This document shows, piece by piece, positions 1 to 10,357 of a stretch of DNA of 64,000 nt. Position numbers and translations under genes: made by a program. The stretch lies in NCBI RefSeq assembly GCF_011808225.1, contig NZ_SOYS01000004.1, positions 288,548 through 352,547 of the forward strand, in the 5' to 3' direction. This stretch comes from Cedecea colo. Its GTDB lineage: Bacteria; Pseudomonadota; Gammaproteobacteria; Enterobacterales; Enterobacteriaceae. Each line of letters begins with the position of its first letter. Within the stretch, counting starts at the first letter, position 1. The notes beneath the pieces are model-generated. The model was given only the letters and a program-made list of their open reading frames with translations. It was not told where the DNA came from and searched no databases.

Positions 1-363
1 TTCCGGTAACAGCTTCGCCGCGAGGATCGCTCCGGCAGGCGGCGTGTCGATAAAGGTCACATCGGTATGCCAGTTATCGTTATCCGGCGGGTTATCGTTG
101 TGGGTATCCAGCACGATGATTTCTTCCACGCCTTCCGCATGTGGATAGACCGGATGAATATGCAGGTCGCCAAACCGCATCGCCAGCGCACGCTGCTGCG
201 AAGGCGTAATGGCCTGGTCGCGGAAGAACAACACCTGATGACGGATCAGGGCATGATAAATTTGCTCGAACTGGTTGTCGCTCAGCCCACGCGTCAGATC
301 CACGCCTTGTACCTGCCCGCCAATGTAAGGCCCCAGCGGCACAATATTCACTTTTTCACTCAT
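1..363 (-). CDS. tauD: Taurine dioxygenase TauD (3' part missing at window edge)
   Basis: Alpha-ketoglutarate- and Fe(II)-dependent dioxygenase that releases sulfite from taurine in the cytoplasm during sulfate starvation. Only the first 121 codons lie in the window. The N-terminus reads [20 protein letters not shown], close to E. coli TauD, and the segment WHTDVTF near the cut contains the family iron-ligand motif HxD. The ATG at 363 overlaps the tauC stop as ATGA, so translation is probably coupled. It is the last gene of a tauABCD operon on the minus strand. The second iron-binding His and the C-terminal half lie outside the window, so integrity cannot be judged. Confidence 0.95.
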   Translation of the reverse strand, partial: MSEKVNIVPLGPYIGGQVQGVDLTRGLSDNQFEQIYHALIRHQVLFFRDQAITPSQQRALAMRFGDLHIHPVYPHAEGVEEIIVLDTHNDNPPDNDNWHTDVTFIDTPPAGAILAAKLLPE

Positions 364-1187
364 TGTCCTTCTCCATGCCATGGGGTTAACCGACGCTGTA
401 ATGCCCGTAAACCCAGCTCTAAACAAAACGCGATAACGGCAATCACGCCGATGCCCGCCAGCACCACATCGGTTGCCAGAAACTCACCGGCGGACTGCAC
501 CATAAAGCCCAGCCCGCGGGTGGCGGCGATAAGCTCCGCGGCCACTAAAGTTGACCAGCCAACGCCCAGACCGATGCGGAACCCGGTGAGGATTTCCGGC
601 AGCGCGCCGGGTAAAATCACATGCCACACAACCTGCGCGCGGGTTGCCCCCAGCGCACGCGCGGCCCGAACGCGAACCTGCTGAACGCTGCGCACGCCGG
701 CCATGGCGGACATCGCGACGGGGGCGAAAATCGCCAGATAAATCAGCAGGATTTTGGAGGTTTCACCGATGCCGAACCAAATCACCATCAGCGGCAGATA
801 GGCCAGCGGCGGCACCGGGCGGTAAAGCTCAATCAGCGGATCGAGAATGCCGCGCACCGTCGGGCTTAAGCCCATCGCGATGCCCACCGGGATACCGATA
901 AGCACCGCGGCGAACAGCGCGGTCAGGATGCGCAGCAGGCTGGCGGCGAGATGCTGCCAGAGCGTCGCATCCATAAAGCCTTCCGGCCCGGCGATGCTAA
1001 TAAGTTTGCTCAGCACCTGCCCCGGCGGCGGCAAAAAAAGCGGGCTGATCCACTGCTCGGCTGCCACCCACCACCACAGCAGGACGATGGTCGTCAGGGT
1101 CACGAGGCTTAACGTAATCTGGCGCGAGAACGGCCAGCGCAGGGCGACGCGCCTGCGACGCGGTTTATCCGGGATTGCGATGCTCAC
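360..1187 (-). CDS. tauC: Taurine ABC transporter permease TauC
   Basis: Inner-membrane permease of the taurine importer, 275 aa, the same length as E. coli TauC. A basic N-terminus ([12 protein letters not shown]) precedes a first membrane helix at about residues 25-45, followed by the usual binding-protein-dependent permease core. The EAA-type cytoplasmic loop ([20 protein letters not shown]) lies at about residues 175-195 and should contact TauB. The start overlaps the tauB stop by ATGA, and its own stop overlaps the tauD start, giving a tightly coupled operon. Nothing looks broken. Confidence 0.95.
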   Translation of the reverse strand: MSIAIPDKPRRRRVALRWPFSRQITLSLVTLTTIVLLWWWVAAEQWISPLFLPPPGQVLSKLISIAGPEGFMDATLWQHLAASLLRILTALFAAVLIGIPVGIAMGLSPTVRGILDPLIELYRPVPPLAYLPLMVIWFGIGETSKILLIYLAIFAPVAMSAMAGVRSVQQVRVRAARALGATRAQVVWHVILPGALPEILTGFRIGLGVGWSTLVAAELIAATRGLGFMVQSAGEFLATDVVLAGIGVIAVIAFCLELGLRALQRRLTPWHGEGQ

Positions 1188-1951
1188 TGGAAGCCCTCCC
1201 GCTGTTCAAATACACGGCCGAGCACATACTCGCGCCTGGCGATAAATTCGGGGTCAGATTTAATGCTGCGGCAAGGCTCGCCCGCCGCAAACCGGCGGCC
1301 AAAATCGAGCGGTAATCGTTCCAGAACGCGCCCGGGGCCGGGCGAAAGCAGCACTAATTCGGTGGCCAGAAACACCGCCTCTTCAATGTCATGGGTGATA
1401 AGCAGCACCTGACGGCGACTTTCATGCCACAGCTTTAATAGCAGGGTCTGCATTTGTTCGCGGGTAAACGCATCGAGCGCGCCAAAGGGCTCATCAAGCA
1501 GTAGAAGCTGTGGTTGCGTGGCGAGCGCACGGGCGATGCCTACACGCTGGCGTTGACCACCAGAAAGCTGCCAGATGGTCCGTTTTGCCTTATCCTCCAG
1601 CCCAACTTTGCGCAGCATATCGAGCGCGATTTCCTCGCGCTGCGGCTTCGGCTGCCCGGCCAGTTGCAGGCCAAAGGCGACGTTATCCAGCACCGTTCGC
1701 CACGGCAGCAGCCCTTCATTTTGAAAGACCACGCCACGCTCGGCACCCGGCCCCGTCACCTGTTTCCCCTGCAAGGTGATGCTGCCTGCGTGATACGGAA
1801 CAAAGCCAGCTATCAGGTTCAGCAACGTCGTTTTGCCGCAGCCTGACGGGCCGAGCACCACCAGCAACTCCCCTTCGTCTACCGTCAGATTAATATCGTT
1901 GAGAACGGTTTTTCCGCCGTAATCGGCGCTGAGTCCTGAAACCTGTAACAT
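1184..1951 (-). CDS. tauB: Taurine ABC transporter ATPase TauB
   Basis: Cytoplasmic ATPase that energises taurine uptake; 255 aa as in E. coli. Walker A is GPSGCGKTT (about residue 35), the ABC signature is [10 protein letters not shown] (about residue 129) and Walker B is [12 protein letters not shown] (about residue 150), with the switch His in [10 protein letters not shown]. It belongs to the nitrate/sulfonate/taurine ATPase group. The gene sits between tauA and tauC, 11 bp from tauA and overlapping tauC. SsuB is the main alternative, but the tauA and tauD neighbours decide the call. Confidence 0.95.
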   Translation of the reverse strand: MLQVSGLSADYGGKTVLNDINLTVDEGELLVVLGPSGCGKTTLLNLIAGFVPYHAGSITLQGKQVTGPGAERGVVFQNEGLLPWRTVLDNVAFGLQLAGQPKPQREEIALDMLRKVGLEDKAKRTIWQLSGGQRQRVGIARALATQPQLLLLDEPFGALDAFTREQMQTLLLKLWHESRRQVLLITHDIEEAVFLATELVLLSPGPGRVLERLPLDFGRRFAAGEPCRSIKSDPEFIARREYVLGRVFEQREGFQ

Positions 1952-1962
1952 GGCCTGCCTCC

Positions 1963-2937
1963 TTACTGCGCCAGCGTTTTCACGAAGCGATCGGTGACGA
2001 ACTGGCTGTAGTCCGCTTCCACCGCCGGGACTTTGCCCTGCGCCTTCAGGAACCGTGCGGTATCGACAATCGCTTTATTTACCGGGCCGCTGAGCTGCTC
2101 GTTTTGCTGGCCCGGCGTCAGATAGGTATTGCCTTTCACCAGCCCCGGCACGTCGCTTTCCGGCACGCCGCTCAGGCGGGAAAGCTTGCTGAGGTTCTCC
2201 GGCTGCTTCAGCCAGACATCAGGATTATCGATATAGCCTTTTTGCGCCCGCAATGCGCTGCGGGCGAAGGCTTCCACTACGTCAGGATGCTGCTGCGCGA
2301 AGTCCTTACGCACGACCCAGACATCCAGCGTTGGCGAGCCCCATTTGCCTACCTGCGCGGAATCGGTCAGCACCGTGCCGTCTTTTTCCAGCTCGTTCAC
2401 CGCCGGTGCCCAGACATAAGCGCCGTCGATATCGCCGCGCTGCCAGGCAGCGATAATCGCCGGCGGCTGAAGATTAAGAATTTGTACCTGGCCGGGCTTG
2501 ATGCCCCAGTGTTTCAGCGCCGCCAGCAGGCTGTAATGCGTGGTGGAGATAAAAGGAACGGCGATGCGTTTACCGATCAGATCCTTTGGATCGGTTATGC
2601 CTTTTTTTACCACCAGCGCCTCAGAGTTTCCGAGCTTTGATGCCAGCAGGAACACCTCAATCGGCACCTTCTGGCTTGCCGCAACCGCAAGCGAACTGGA
2701 ACCGATATTGCCGATCTGCACGTCGCCAGAAGCCAGCGCGCGCACCACGCTCGCGCCGCTGTCGAATTTGCGCCATGCAACTTTTGCACCGCTGTCTTTG
2801 GCAAAGGTGTTATCGGCCTGCGCAACTTTGGCGGGTTCTGCGGATGTCTGATAGGCCACGGTGACGTCCACCGCGAACGCCCGCGTGGCGATTAAGGCCA
2901 GCGCTGCCAGCCAGAAAGAATGTCGGATTATTGCCAT
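1963..2937 (-). CDS. tauA: Taurine-binding periplasmic protein TauA
   Basis: Periplasmic solute-binding protein of the taurine importer, 324 aa (E. coli 320). A Sec signal peptide is clear: basic MAIIRH, a hydrophobic stretch, and a likely cleavage after AFA (about residue 22) before VDVTVAYQT. The body matches the SsuA/TauA family (for example [20 protein letters not shown] and the [10 protein letters not shown] region). It is the promoter-proximal gene of tauABCD. The region upstream (2938-3170) is AT-rich with no other gene, as expected for a promoter activated by the LysR-type regulator Cbl in E. coli, but I could not define binding sites with confidence. Confidence 0.95.
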   Translation of the reverse strand: MAIIRHSFWLAALALIATRAFAVDVTVAYQTSAEPAKVAQADNTFAKDSGAKVAWRKFDSGASVVRALASGDVQIGNIGSSSLAVAASQKVPIEVFLLASKLGNSEALVVKKGITDPKDLIGKRIAVPFISTTHYSLLAALKHWGIKPGQVQILNLQPPAIIAAWQRGDIDGAYVWAPAVNELEKDGTVLTDSAQVGKWGSPTLDVWVVRKDFAQQHPDVVEAFARSALRAQKGYIDNPDVWLKQPENLSKLSRLSGVPESDVPGLVKGNTYLTPGQQNEQLSGPVNKAIVDTARFLKAQGKVPAVEADYSQFVTDRFVKTLAQ

Positions 2938-3170
2938 GTTGTGTTTGCCCCTGTCTCAATGATGGGAGCAGTATTTCCAATGGCGACGATGAGATAAAAG
3001 AATTAAAAATTATCGTTAATGCTTTTATATCCTTAGATAAAATTGTGGGAAGAATAGTTGGGGAACGGGAATACAGAAAGCGCAAAAAGGCCAGCACCAA
3101 CAAGCCGTTGAGAGGTTGATATCCGAAGGGAAAAGGGTTGGTTTAAACCACCAGGATGGGTCACAAATAT
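2938..3170 (-). promoter_or_regulatory. Probable tau operon promoter region
   Basis: Non-coding AT-rich interval directly upstream of tauA on the minus strand. Long A/T runs around 2995-3050 resemble the area where Cbl and CysB act in E. coli. No precise -35/-10 or activator site is claimed. The short open frames here show no family resemblance. Confidence 0.45.
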
Positions 3171-3203
3171 AAGAAAAGGCCATCCATCCGATGACCTTTT
3201 CTT
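3171..3203 (-). terminator. Intrinsic terminator after uxuR
   Basis: Inverted repeat with 9-bp arms AAGAAAAGG (3171-3179) and CCTTTTCTT (3195-3203), plus an inner CATC/GATG pairing. On the minus strand the stem is followed by a T-rich tail. It lies 31 bp downstream of the uxuR stop and separates the uxuR and tau transcripts. Confidence 0.75.
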
Positions 3204-3233
3204 AATTTAATCCGCCTTCCCCGATGGCTTACT

Positions 3234-4019
3234 TCAGGTATTCGCTTCATGTAACGGCCAGGACTCAAACAGGTAGCCGTCGAAGTTAATATCATCCACG
3301 TCAGAGAGTTCCAGCAGCCGCAGCTTAACGTTTTCAAGATGCTGCCACATCGCCAGCTTGGCGGCTCGGGCATCCTTTTTGATCAGCGCGGCGAGGATCT
3401 GCTTATGGTCGCCGAGCCACTCTTTGCGGTACTGGGTATCTTTCAGATGACGGTGCAGCTGAATCCACATTGGATTATTGACGCGCCACTCCCAGGATTG
3501 CTTAAACAGTTCCACCAGCATGCTGTTATGGGTGGCTTCGGCAATAGCCAGGTGAAACTGCATATCGCCGACTTCATGCTCGTCGGAGACCAGATCCTGC
3601 TCCTGAATCTGCAACGCGCGGCGCATTTTAATAATGTCGTCGCGGGTGGCCTGCAAAGCGGCAAATTCAGCGATGTTACTTTCCAGCAGCTGGCGAGCCT
3701 GCAGGAGTTCGAAGGGGCCCGCGTCGTTGCATTGATTAACGCTGCTCTCTTCGCCTTCTTTTTCGCCTTCTTTTTCCACTTCATTTCCGGGAATGCGAAC
3801 CACGAAAATACCGGCGCCTCTGCGCACTTCTACGATACCTTCGATTTCCAGCATAATCAGCGCTTCGCGCACCACGGTTCTGCTGACATCCAGCATATCT
3901 GCGATTTCACGCTCCGGAGGAAGACGCGCGCCCATGGCATAGTTTTTATCAACGATCATTGAGCGCAGCATCATGCCCACTTCCTGATAGGGGCGCTGCT
4001 GGGATGTGGCCTGTTTCAT
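3234..4019 (-). CDS. uxuR: GntR/FadR-type hexuronate repressor UxuR
   Basis: Transcriptional repressor of hexuronate genes that releases DNA on binding fructuronate or related ligands. It has 261 aa. The N-terminus (MKQATSQQRPYQEVGMM) matches UxuR rather than ExuR. A GntR winged helix is visible at about residues 10-75 (LPPEREIADMLDVSRTVVREAL), followed by an FCD ligand domain. An unusual acidic/lysine linker EVEKEGEKEGEE sits at about residues 80-91 between the domains. UxuR-type operators occur upstream of uxuA and in the uid region. The gene is followed by its own terminator and preceded by a 220-bp gap, so it is probably transcribed separately from uxaC. Confidence 0.93.
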   Translation of the reverse strand: MKQATSQQRPYQEVGMMLRSMIVDKNYAMGARLPPEREIADMLDVSRTVVREALIMLEIEGIVEVRRGAGIFVVRIPGNEVEKEGEKEGEESSVNQCNDAGPFELLQARQLLESNIAEFAALQATRDDIIKMRRALQIQEQDLVSDEHEVGDMQFHLAIAEATHNSMLVELFKQSWEWRVNNPMWIQLHRHLKDTQYRKEWLGDHKQILAALIKKDARAAKLAMWQHLENVKLRLLELSDVDDINFDGYLFESWPLHEANT

Positions 4020-4240
4020 GGTGATTTTAATTCACTTTTCTGGATTATCTCCGCCATACCGGAGGCAATCCAGACTATACCATAAGAGATCCAATAGTGA
4101 TTAATCCCCAGGCTAAGTGAAAGAAAGTAGAATAAATTAAGCCGCTAATTTATATGTTTTTTCTTAGCTGAAGCAGCGACAGAATGGCTGTTTAACCCTT
4201 CTGTCGCCAGGCTGGACCAGACGTGAAGCCCCGGTAAAAC
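4020..4240. other. uxuR-uxaC intergenic region with a 9-bp hairpin
   Basis: Contains the uxuR promoter area and, at 4176-4207, an inverted repeat GCGACAGAA / TTCTGTCGC with a 14-nt loop just downstream of uxaC. The hairpin lacks a strong T-tract on the minus strand, so terminator function is uncertain. No gene is seen. Confidence 0.5.
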
Positions 4241-5653
4241 TTATTTTATCGTGAAGTAACGCTGCGCATTATTAAAGCAGATATCCTGCACCATGCGGCT
4301 CAGCATCGCCTCATCATCCGGGATCTCTCCTTCCTGCGCCCACTCGCCAATCAGGTTACAGAGAATACGACGGAAATATTCGTGGCGCGTATAAGAGAGG
4401 AAACTGCGGGAGTCGGTCAGCATACCGACAAACTGACTAAGCAGACCCATCTGCGAGAGCTGTTCCAGCTGGCGCAGCATGCCGTCTTTTTGATCGTTGA
4501 ACCACCAGCCGGAACCGAATTGCACTTTCCCGGCGACGCCCGGTCCCTGGAAGTTGCCGATCATCGTCGCCAGCACTTCGTTATCGCCCGGATTCAGGCA
4601 GTAGAGAATAGTCTTCGGCAGTTCGTCGGTAATATCCATGCTGTCGAGCAGGCGGGAAAGCGCCCAGCTGATTTTATTGTCGCCAATGGAGTCAAAACCG
4701 CTATCCGGCCCCAGCAGGCGGAACATGCGGGTATTATTGTTGCGAATCGCGCCGATGTGCAGCTGCATCACCCAGCCGCGCGCCGCATACTGGCGGCCCA
4801 GCCAGACCAGCACGGCGGTAGAGAACTGGGCAATCTCAAGCTCGCTCAGCGCTTCTCCTTTCAGACGTTTGCCAAGGATGACGTCGAGCTGCGCATCGCC
4901 AGGAGCCGGCGCAAAGCGCAGCGTTTCAATACCGTGATCGGAAGCGCGGCAGCCGCACGCGGCAAAGTGGTCCAGACGACGGGTGAGCGCCTGCCGCAGC
5001 TCGTCAAATTGCGTAATGCTGATATCCGCTGCCGCTTCGAGCTTTTTCAGGTAATCAACGAAACCATCCAGCTCGATTTTAAACACCTTATCGGGACGCC
5101 AGCTCGGCGCTACTTCTATGTCGAAGCTGCTGTCGGCGGCAATTTGACGATGATATTCCAGCGAATCAATCGGATCGTCGGTCGTCCCTGCCATGCGCAC
5201 ATTCATCTGGCGCATGATGCCGCGAGCGGAGAACGCCGCCGTGGACAGTTTTTCATTACACTGCGTCCAGATACGCTCGGCGGTGTCTGGCCCAAACAGC
5301 GTGTTGGTGATACCAAACGGACGGCGCAGCTCAAGGTGCGTCCAGTGATAAAGAGGGTTACCCAGCGTTTTCGGTACCGTGTTGGCCCACGCCATATATT
5401 TCTCATAGTCGCTGGTTTCTTTGCCGGTAATCAGCGACTCTTCCACGCCCGCGCTTCGCAGCGCTCGCCATTTATAATGGTCGCCTTCCAGCCAGATCTG
5501 CCCGAGGTTATCAAAGCGGCGATCTTCCGCGATTTCTTTTGGGCTCAGATGGCAGTGGAAATCATAAATCGGCATATCCGCGGCGTACTTATGGTACAGC
5601 GTGCGGGCAATTTCGTTTTTCAGTAAAAAGTCTTCCGTCATAAATGCCGCCAT
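4241..5653 (-). CDS. uxaC: Glucuronate/galacturonate isomerase UxaC
   Basis: First step of hexuronate catabolism: D-glucuronate to D-fructuronate and D-galacturonate to D-tagaturonate. 470 aa, equal to E. coli UxaC. The N-terminus [14 protein letters not shown] and the metal-binding [15 protein letters not shown] (about residues 30-44) are characteristic of this amidohydrolase-fold family. Other conserved blocks are [33 protein letters not shown] and [20 protein letters not shown]. It lies 11 bp downstream of uxuB in the same orientation, so uxuA-uxuB-uxaC is probably one operon, unlike E. coli where uxaC pairs with uxaA. Confidence 0.97.
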   Translation of the reverse strand: MAAFMTEDFLLKNEIARTLYHKYAADMPIYDFHCHLSPKEIAEDRRFDNLGQIWLEGDHYKWRALRSAGVEESLITGKETSDYEKYMAWANTVPKTLGNPLYHWTHLELRRPFGITNTLFGPDTAERIWTQCNEKLSTAAFSARGIMRQMNVRMAGTTDDPIDSLEYHRQIAADSSFDIEVAPSWRPDKVFKIELDGFVDYLKKLEAAADISITQFDELRQALTRRLDHFAACGCRASDHGIETLRFAPAPGDAQLDVILGKRLKGEALSELEIAQFSTAVLVWLGRQYAARGWVMQLHIGAIRNNNTRMFRLLGPDSGFDSIGDNKISWALSRLLDSMDITDELPKTILYCLNPGDNEVLATMIGNFQGPGVAGKVQFGSGWWFNDQKDGMLRQLEQLSQMGLLSQFVGMLTDSRSFLSYTRHEYFRRILCNLIGEWAQEGEIPDDEAMLSRMVQDICFNNAQRYFTIK

Positions 5654-5664
5654 TGCTTTTCTCC

Positions 5665-7137
5665 TTAATCTTTCAGAGCTTCAACCGCTGCACGCGCGCC
5701 GTGCTGCAACAGCCGCTGATAAGCCTCGGTTAAGGCTTGCACAAACTCGCTATTCTCCGGCAGGTCACTACCAAAGATGGATTCCATCGTCAGCAGCCCA
5801 CGCACGCGTTCTTTCGGCGTCTGATATTGCTGATGGATTGCCTGATAGTGTGCCGCCAGCGGATCAACCACATCGATGGCATTCCCTTGTTCATCCACGC
5901 CGCCAACGTAGCGCATCCAGCCCGCCACGCCCAGCGTCAGATGACGATAATCATTGCCCTGCTGCAGATGCAGGCGAACCGGGTCCAACAGGCGCTGCGG
6001 CAGTTTCTGGCTGCCGTCCATCGCTATCTGCCAGGTGCGGTGCCTGAGCGACGGATTGGTGAAGCGTGCGATCAGTAAGTTCGCGTACCCTTCCAGATCG
6101 GTGCCTTCCGGCATCGAAAGCGTCGGCGCCTGCTCTTTAAGCATCAGCGCGAGCGCCGCTTTGCGGTAGGCGGGATTGGTCATGGTATCCGCAATGGTGT
6201 CATACCCGCCGAGATAGCCCAGATAAGCAAGGAAAGAGTGGCTGCCGTTGAGCATGCGCAGCTTCATCATTTCAAACGGCACGACGTCCGCCACGAACTG
6301 AGCGCCGACCTTATCCCAGGCCGGGCGGCCGTTGACGAAGTTATCTTCAATCACCCACTGACGGAACGGCTCGCAGGCGATGGCGCATGGGTCATAGACG
6401 CCCAGCAGATCGGCGACAAGCCGTAGAGTTTCTGCCGTCGCCGCCGGGACGATACGGTCGACCATGGTGCACGGAAAGGTGACATTTTCAGCGATCCATG
6501 CGGCCAGCCCCGCATCGCGCGCCTTTGCCAGCCCGAGGACGGCGGCTTTCGCCACGTGACCGTTCTCGCGCACGTTATCGCAGGAAAGTACGGTAAAGGC
6601 TTTCATCCCCTGCTCGCGGCGCATGTTCAGCGCTTCAACGATATAACCGATAGCCGATTTTGGCTGTTGCGGATGAGCAAGATCGTTTTTAATCAGCGGA
6701 TTGTTCAAATCCAGCTCGCCGGAGGCGGCGTCGGTGCAATAGCCTTTTTCGGTCACGGTAAGCGAAACAATAGCGGTTTCCGGGCGCGCCATCGCTTTCA
6801 GGATGCCGTCATGGCCGTCGAATTCCGGATGCAGCGCTTCTTTCACCGAACCGATTATTTTCAGCTCGGTGCTTTCTGCGCCGCGCTCTGCAACGGTATA
6901 CAGCAGATTTTGCGCCTTCAGATTCTCAATCAGCCGCGCGTCGTTGCCCGGCATCAGGTTGACTTCGCAGATGCCCCAATCGCTGTCGCTTTCTTCCAGC
7001 AAATGATGGGTAAACAGCGCCTGATGCGCGCGGTGAAATGCGCCGCAGCCCAGATGAACAATACGCGATACCAGACGCGATCTGTCCCAGTTCGGACGGG
7101 CGACGGTAACCGTGCCGGTCGCAATATTCTGTTCCAT
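5665..7137 (-). CDS. uxuB: D-fructuronate reductase (mannonate oxidoreductase) UxuB
   Basis: NADH-dependent reduction of D-fructuronate to D-mannonate. The start is placed at the ATG at 7137, giving 490 aa (E. coli 486): an AGGAG lies upstream, and similarity begins with [23 protein letters not shown]. The longer frame from 7236 adds 33 residues with no family support. The mannitol dehydrogenase/tagaturonate reductase fold is shown by [40 protein letters not shown] and the catalytic-region [16 protein letters not shown]. It lies between uxuA and uxaC. Confidence 0.96.
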   Translation of the reverse strand: MEQNIATGTVTVARPNWDRSRLVSRIVHLGCGAFHRAHQALFTHHLLEESDSDWGICEVNLMPGNDARLIENLKAQNLLYTVAERGAESTELKIIGSVKEALHPEFDGHDGILKAMARPETAIVSLTVTEKGYCTDAASGELDLNNPLIKNDLAHPQQPKSAIGYIVEALNMRREQGMKAFTVLSCDNVRENGHVAKAAVLGLAKARDAGLAAWIAENVTFPCTMVDRIVPAATAETLRLVADLLGVYDPCAIACEPFRQWVIEDNFVNGRPAWDKVGAQFVADVVPFEMMKLRMLNGSHSFLAYLGYLGGYDTIADTMTNPAYRKAALALMLKEQAPTLSMPEGTDLEGYANLLIARFTNPSLRHRTWQIAMDGSQKLPQRLLDPVRLHLQQGNDYRHLTLGVAGWMRYVGGVDEQGNAIDVVDPLAAHYQAIHQQYQTPKERVRGLLTMESIFGSDLPENSEFVQALTEAYQRLLQHGARAAVEALKD

Positions 7138-7247
7138 TGCAAACTCCTGTCGTTCGACGTCTTCGCCCGTGGATGAAGGGGCGAGAATGTTGCTATTGCG
7201 TTGAATAGAGGGAAATCGCATGACGCGTTGCGCCATGCGAAAGATGA

Positions 7248-8432
7248 TTACTTGCTAAAGAAAGCGCGCTGGATAGCAAGTTCGACGCCGCGAACTTCCG
7301 CCAGGCCTTTCAGTCGACCAATCGCCGAGTAGCCGGGGTTGGTTTTCTTTTTCAGATCGTCCAGCATCTGGTGGCCGTGATCCGGACGCATTGGGATCGG
7401 ATCCTCATTGCCTTCCGCTTTGCGGCGGTGCTCTTCTTCAGCGATGGCTTTCACCACTTCATACATGTCCACATCGCCATACAGATGCGCCGCTTCGTGG
7501 AACGTTTTTGGGTTTTCTTCGCGAAGCGTGGAGCGCAGGTGCGTGAAGTAAATGCGTGGGCCGAACTGTTTGATCATATCGACCAGATCGTTGTCCTCGC
7601 GCACACCATAAGAGCCGGTGCACATGGTGAAGCCGTTCGCCATACTGTTCACGGTGTCCACCATCCATTGCATATCTTCAACGGTAGAGACAATGCGCGG
7701 CAGGCCGAGGATAGGACGCGGCGGATCGTCCGGATGAACCGCCATACGTACGCCAACCTCTTCCGCGACCGCAATAATGGCTTTCAGGAAACAGGCGAAA
7801 TTGTCGCGCAGTTTCGCTTTGTCGATGTCTTTGTAGGTCGCCAGATGGCTGCGGAACTGATCCAGGGTGTAGCCTTCTTCAGCGCCCGGCAGACCTGCGA
7901 TGATATTGCGGGTCAGACGCCCTTTGTCTGCGCCGCTCATCGTGGCGAAACGCTGGTTAGCCTGCTCGATCTCTTCCGCCGTGTAATCGGCTTCTGCTCC
8001 CTGGCGCTTCAGGATATGTAATTCAAAGGCGGCAAACTCAATCTGGTCAAAACGCAGGGCTTTTGAACCGTCCGGCAGAACATATTCAAGATCGGTGCGG
8101 GTCCAGTCCAGTACCGGCATGAAGTTGTAGCAAACGGTGTAGATGCCGCATTGCGCCAGGTTACGCAGGGTTTGCTGGTAATTTTTGATCCACAGATCGT
8201 ACTGCCCGGTATGGGTTTTGATGTCTTCGTGAATAGGGACGCTTTCTACTACCGACCACACCAGACCCGCCTCTTCGATGATGGCTTTGCGTTTAAGGAT
8301 CTCTTCAACTGGCCAGACTTCACCGTTCGGGATCTGATGTAACGCCGTCACCACGCCGGTTGCGCCAGCCTGGCGTATATCTGACAGCGTTACCGGATCG
8401 TCAGGACCGTACCAGCGCCAGGTTTGTTTCAT
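7248..8432 (-). CDS. uxuA: Mannonate dehydratase UxuA
   Basis: Converts D-mannonate to 2-keto-3-deoxygluconate. The ATG at 8432 gives 394 aa, exactly the E. coli length, beginning [14 protein letters not shown]; a TTG two codons upstream is less likely. Conserved blocks include [55 protein letters not shown] and [12 protein letters not shown], which hold the metal-binding His, Asp and Cys residues. It is first in the uxuA-uxuB-uxaC operon. A GAGGAAATT segment provides the ribosome binding site. Four UxuR-type dyads lie upstream. Confidence 0.97.
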   Translation of the reverse strand: MKQTWRWYGPDDPVTLSDIRQAGATGVVTALHQIPNGEVWPVEEILKRKAIIEEAGLVWSVVESVPIHEDIKTHTGQYDLWIKNYQQTLRNLAQCGIYTVCYNFMPVLDWTRTDLEYVLPDGSKALRFDQIEFAAFELHILKRQGAEADYTAEEIEQANQRFATMSGADKGRLTRNIIAGLPGAEEGYTLDQFRSHLATYKDIDKAKLRDNFACFLKAIIAVAEEVGVRMAVHPDDPPRPILGLPRIVSTVEDMQWMVDTVNSMANGFTMCTGSYGVREDNDLVDMIKQFGPRIYFTHLRSTLREENPKTFHEAAHLYGDVDMYEVVKAIAEEEHRRKAEGNEDPIPMRPDHGHQMLDDLKKKTNPGYSAIGRLKGLAEVRGVELAIQRAFFSK

Positions 8433-8838
8433 ATTCAATTTCCTCTTCTTTCGATGACTTTGCCGTGGTTGACCAATCGATACCCACTAACGGAACGTTC
8501 GTAATAAAACGGGGCTATACGCATTAAGTTCAGCCAAACCCGGTGCCATGTCAACCATCACATGCAAATTGGTTAACCAAATCACAAATATCGCCATTGT
8601 TGGTCAGCCAATCTTATTTATTTGATCCGCGTCAAATTTTAGCGTGCAAAAAAAATCCACCATGCATTCTGATGTGATTTTATGCAGGTATCCGTAAGGA
8701 ATTACTTCCAAAGTTGCGGCGCGGTTCGCGCAACGCTTGCCTTAAATTCAGCAAGTGGCCAACCAATTCGCATGATTTCAGTTTTCTACGCCAAAGATCG
8801 GAGGGCGTGGAGGCATTGATCTTTAACGAGGCTTTATC
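8433..8838. promoter_or_regulatory. Divergent uxuA / transporter promoter region with UxuR operators
   Basis: Four dyads resembling the UxuR/ExuR consensus (AAATTGGT-N2-ACCAATTT): 8466-8476 TGGTTGACCAA, 8566-8582 AAATTGGTTAACCAAAT (near perfect), 8600-8611 TTGGTCAGCCAA and 8756-8768 TGGCCAACCAATT. They lie between divergent uxuA and the hexuronate transporter, so both promoters are probably repressed together until hexuronates appear. Confidence 0.8.
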
Positions 8839-10143
8839 ATGAAGATAACGAAATTAAGATGGTGGATTATCGGTTTGGTCTGCGTGGGGACCATCGTGAA
8901 CTACCTGTCCCGCAGCTCGCTCAGCGTCGCGGCACCGGCGATGATGAAAGAACTCAATTTTGATGAACAGCAGTACTCCTGGGTCGTGAGCGCCTTCCAG
9001 CTTTGCTATACCATTGCGCAGCCGATTACCGGCTATCTGATGGATGTCATCGGGCTGAAAATCGGCTTCTTTATCTTCGCGTTGCTCTGGTCGTTTATCA
9101 ACATGGCACACGCGCTGGCGGGCGGCTGGATAAGCCTTGCGTTCCTGCGTGGTTTGATGGGGTTGACCGAAGCGTCTGCCATTCCTGCGGGGATTAAAGC
9201 AAGCGCCGAATGGTTCCCGACCAAAGAACGCGGTATCGCGGGCGGCTTGTTTAACATCGGCACGTCTATTGGCGCCATGCTGGCCCCGCCGTTGGTGGTC
9301 TGGGCAATGCTGACCTTCGCGGATAGCGGCATTGGCACCGAGATGGCGTTTGTCATTACCGGCGCTATCGGCGTGCTGTTCGCCATCACCTGGTTCCTGA
9401 TTTATAACTCGCCGAACAAGCATCCGTGGATTACCCATAAAGAACTGCGCTACATCGAAGACGGCCAGGAAAGCTATCTTCAGGACGATAATAAAAAGCC
9501 AGCCGTAAAAGCGATCGTCAAAAAGCGTAATTTCTGGGCGCTGGCGATCGCCCGCTTCCTGGCCGATCCGGCATGGGGCACCCTGAGCTTCTGGATGCCG
9601 CTGTACTTGATTAACGTGATGCATTTGCCGCTCAAAGAGATCGCTATGTTCGCCTGGCTGCCGTTCCTGGCGGCGGATTTTGGCTGCGTTGCCGGTGGCC
9701 TGCTGGCGAAGTTCTTCATGGAAAAGATGAGCATGACTACCATCAATGCGCGCCGCACAAGCTTTACCATCGGCGCCATTCTGATGATTTCTATTGGCTT
9801 CGTTAGCATCACCACAAACCCGTATGTCGCTATTGCGCTGATGAGCATCGGCGGTTTCGCTCACCAGACGCTTTCTACGGTGGTTATCACCATGTGTGCC
9901 GACCTGTTTAAGAAAAACGAAGTGGCGACCGTTGCAGGCCTGGCGGGTTCTGCGGCATGGATGGGACAGCTGAGCTTCAACCTGTTTATGGGTGCGCTCG
10001 TCGCGGTGATCGGCTATGGCCCGTTCTTTGTTGCGCTTAGCCTGTTCGATATTATCGGCGCCATCATTCTGTGGGCGATGATTAAAGATCCGGCGAAGCA
10101 TAATCCCCAGGCTACGGCGCAGCCGTTAACCTCCCATAGCTAA
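8839..10143 (+). CDS. MFS hexuronate transporter (ExuT-like)
   Basis: Proton-coupled importer of the anion:cation symporter family, 434 aa with about 12 membrane segments. It resembles ExuT in several blocks (IPAGIKASAEWFPTKERGIA, AMLAPPLVVWAML, IARFLADPAWGTLSFW, LKEIAMFAWLPFLAADFGC, GGFAHQTLSTVVI) but differs elsewhere, so an exact symbol is withheld. It is divergent from uxuA, behind shared UxuR operators, which points to glucuronate or galacturonate as substrate. A hairpin terminator follows at 10161-10182. Confidence 0.88.
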   Translation: MKITKLRWWIIGLVCVGTIVNYLSRSSLSVAAPAMMKELNFDEQQYSWVVSAFQLCYTIAQPITGYLMDVIGLKIGFFIFALLWSFINMAHALAGGWISLAFLRGLMGLTEASAIPAGIKASAEWFPTKERGIAGGLFNIGTSIGAMLAPPLVVWAMLTFADSGIGTEMAFVITGAIGVLFAITWFLIYNSPNKHPWITHKELRYIEDGQESYLQDDNKKPAVKAIVKKRNFWALAIARFLADPAWGTLSFWMPLYLINVMHLPLKEIAMFAWLPFLAADFGCVAGGLLAKFFMEKMSMTTINARRTSFTIGAILMISIGFVSITTNPYVAIALMSIGGFAHQTLSTVVITMCADLFKKNEVATVAGLAGSAAWMGQLSFNLFMGALVAVIGYGPFFVALSLFDIIGAIILWAMIKDPAKHNPQATAQPLTSHS

Positions 10144-10160
10144 TCACCCATCCTGCATTA

Positions 10161-10182
10161 ACGGCCACCGGAAGGTGGCCGT
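10161..10182 (+). terminator. Hairpin terminator after the hexuronate transporter
   Basis: ACGGCCACC (10161-10169) pairs with GGTGGCCGT (10174-10182) and is followed by TTGCG. A similar GGCCACCGCAAGGCGGCC hairpin recurs at 10329-10350, just past the uidC stop on the opposite strand, so convergent transcription is probably ended here. Confidence 0.65.
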
Positions 10183-10194
10183 TTGCGATGGCTG

Positions 10195-10230
10195 ACAAAG
10201 AAGGAAAAAGCGTGGTTTTTCCTTCTTTGT
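10195..10230. repeat. Perfect 15-bp inverted repeat
   Basis: ACAAAGAAGGAAAAA (10195-10209) and TTTTTCCTTCTTTGT (10216-10230) are perfect complements around a 6-nt loop GCGTGG. It lies between two GGCCACC hairpins in the interval between convergent genes. It could end transcription from both sides; no open frame of note surrounds it. Confidence 0.8.
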
Positions 10231-10328
10231 GGTTAACGACCCAGGATCAAGCAATTGATTTTAAATCTGATTTTATTAGAGGCATATTTCAGCGTTTTGC
10301 ACGCCATGAGGTTTGGCATCAGTCTCTG

Positions 10329-10350
10329 ACGGCCACCGCAAGGCGGCCGT
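10329..10350. terminator. Hairpin between convergent genes, next to the uidC stop
   Basis: CGGCCACC-GCAA-GGCGGCCG hairpin lying 8 bp from the uidC stop at 10358. It closely resembles the hairpin at 10161-10182, so the 10144-10357 gap holds two related terminators with a third dyad between them. Confidence 0.55.
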
Positions 10351-10357
10351 TTGCGTT

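Noticed and set aside
4382..5626. 414-codon plus-strand frame opposite uxaC
   Set aside because: Antisense to a well-supported gene with full-length family match; no motif of its own.
8854..10101. 415-codon minus-strand frame opposite the hexuronate transporter
   Set aside because: It is antisense to a clear MFS gene, has a composition typical of shadow frames (Arg, His, Gln rich) and no recognisable motif.
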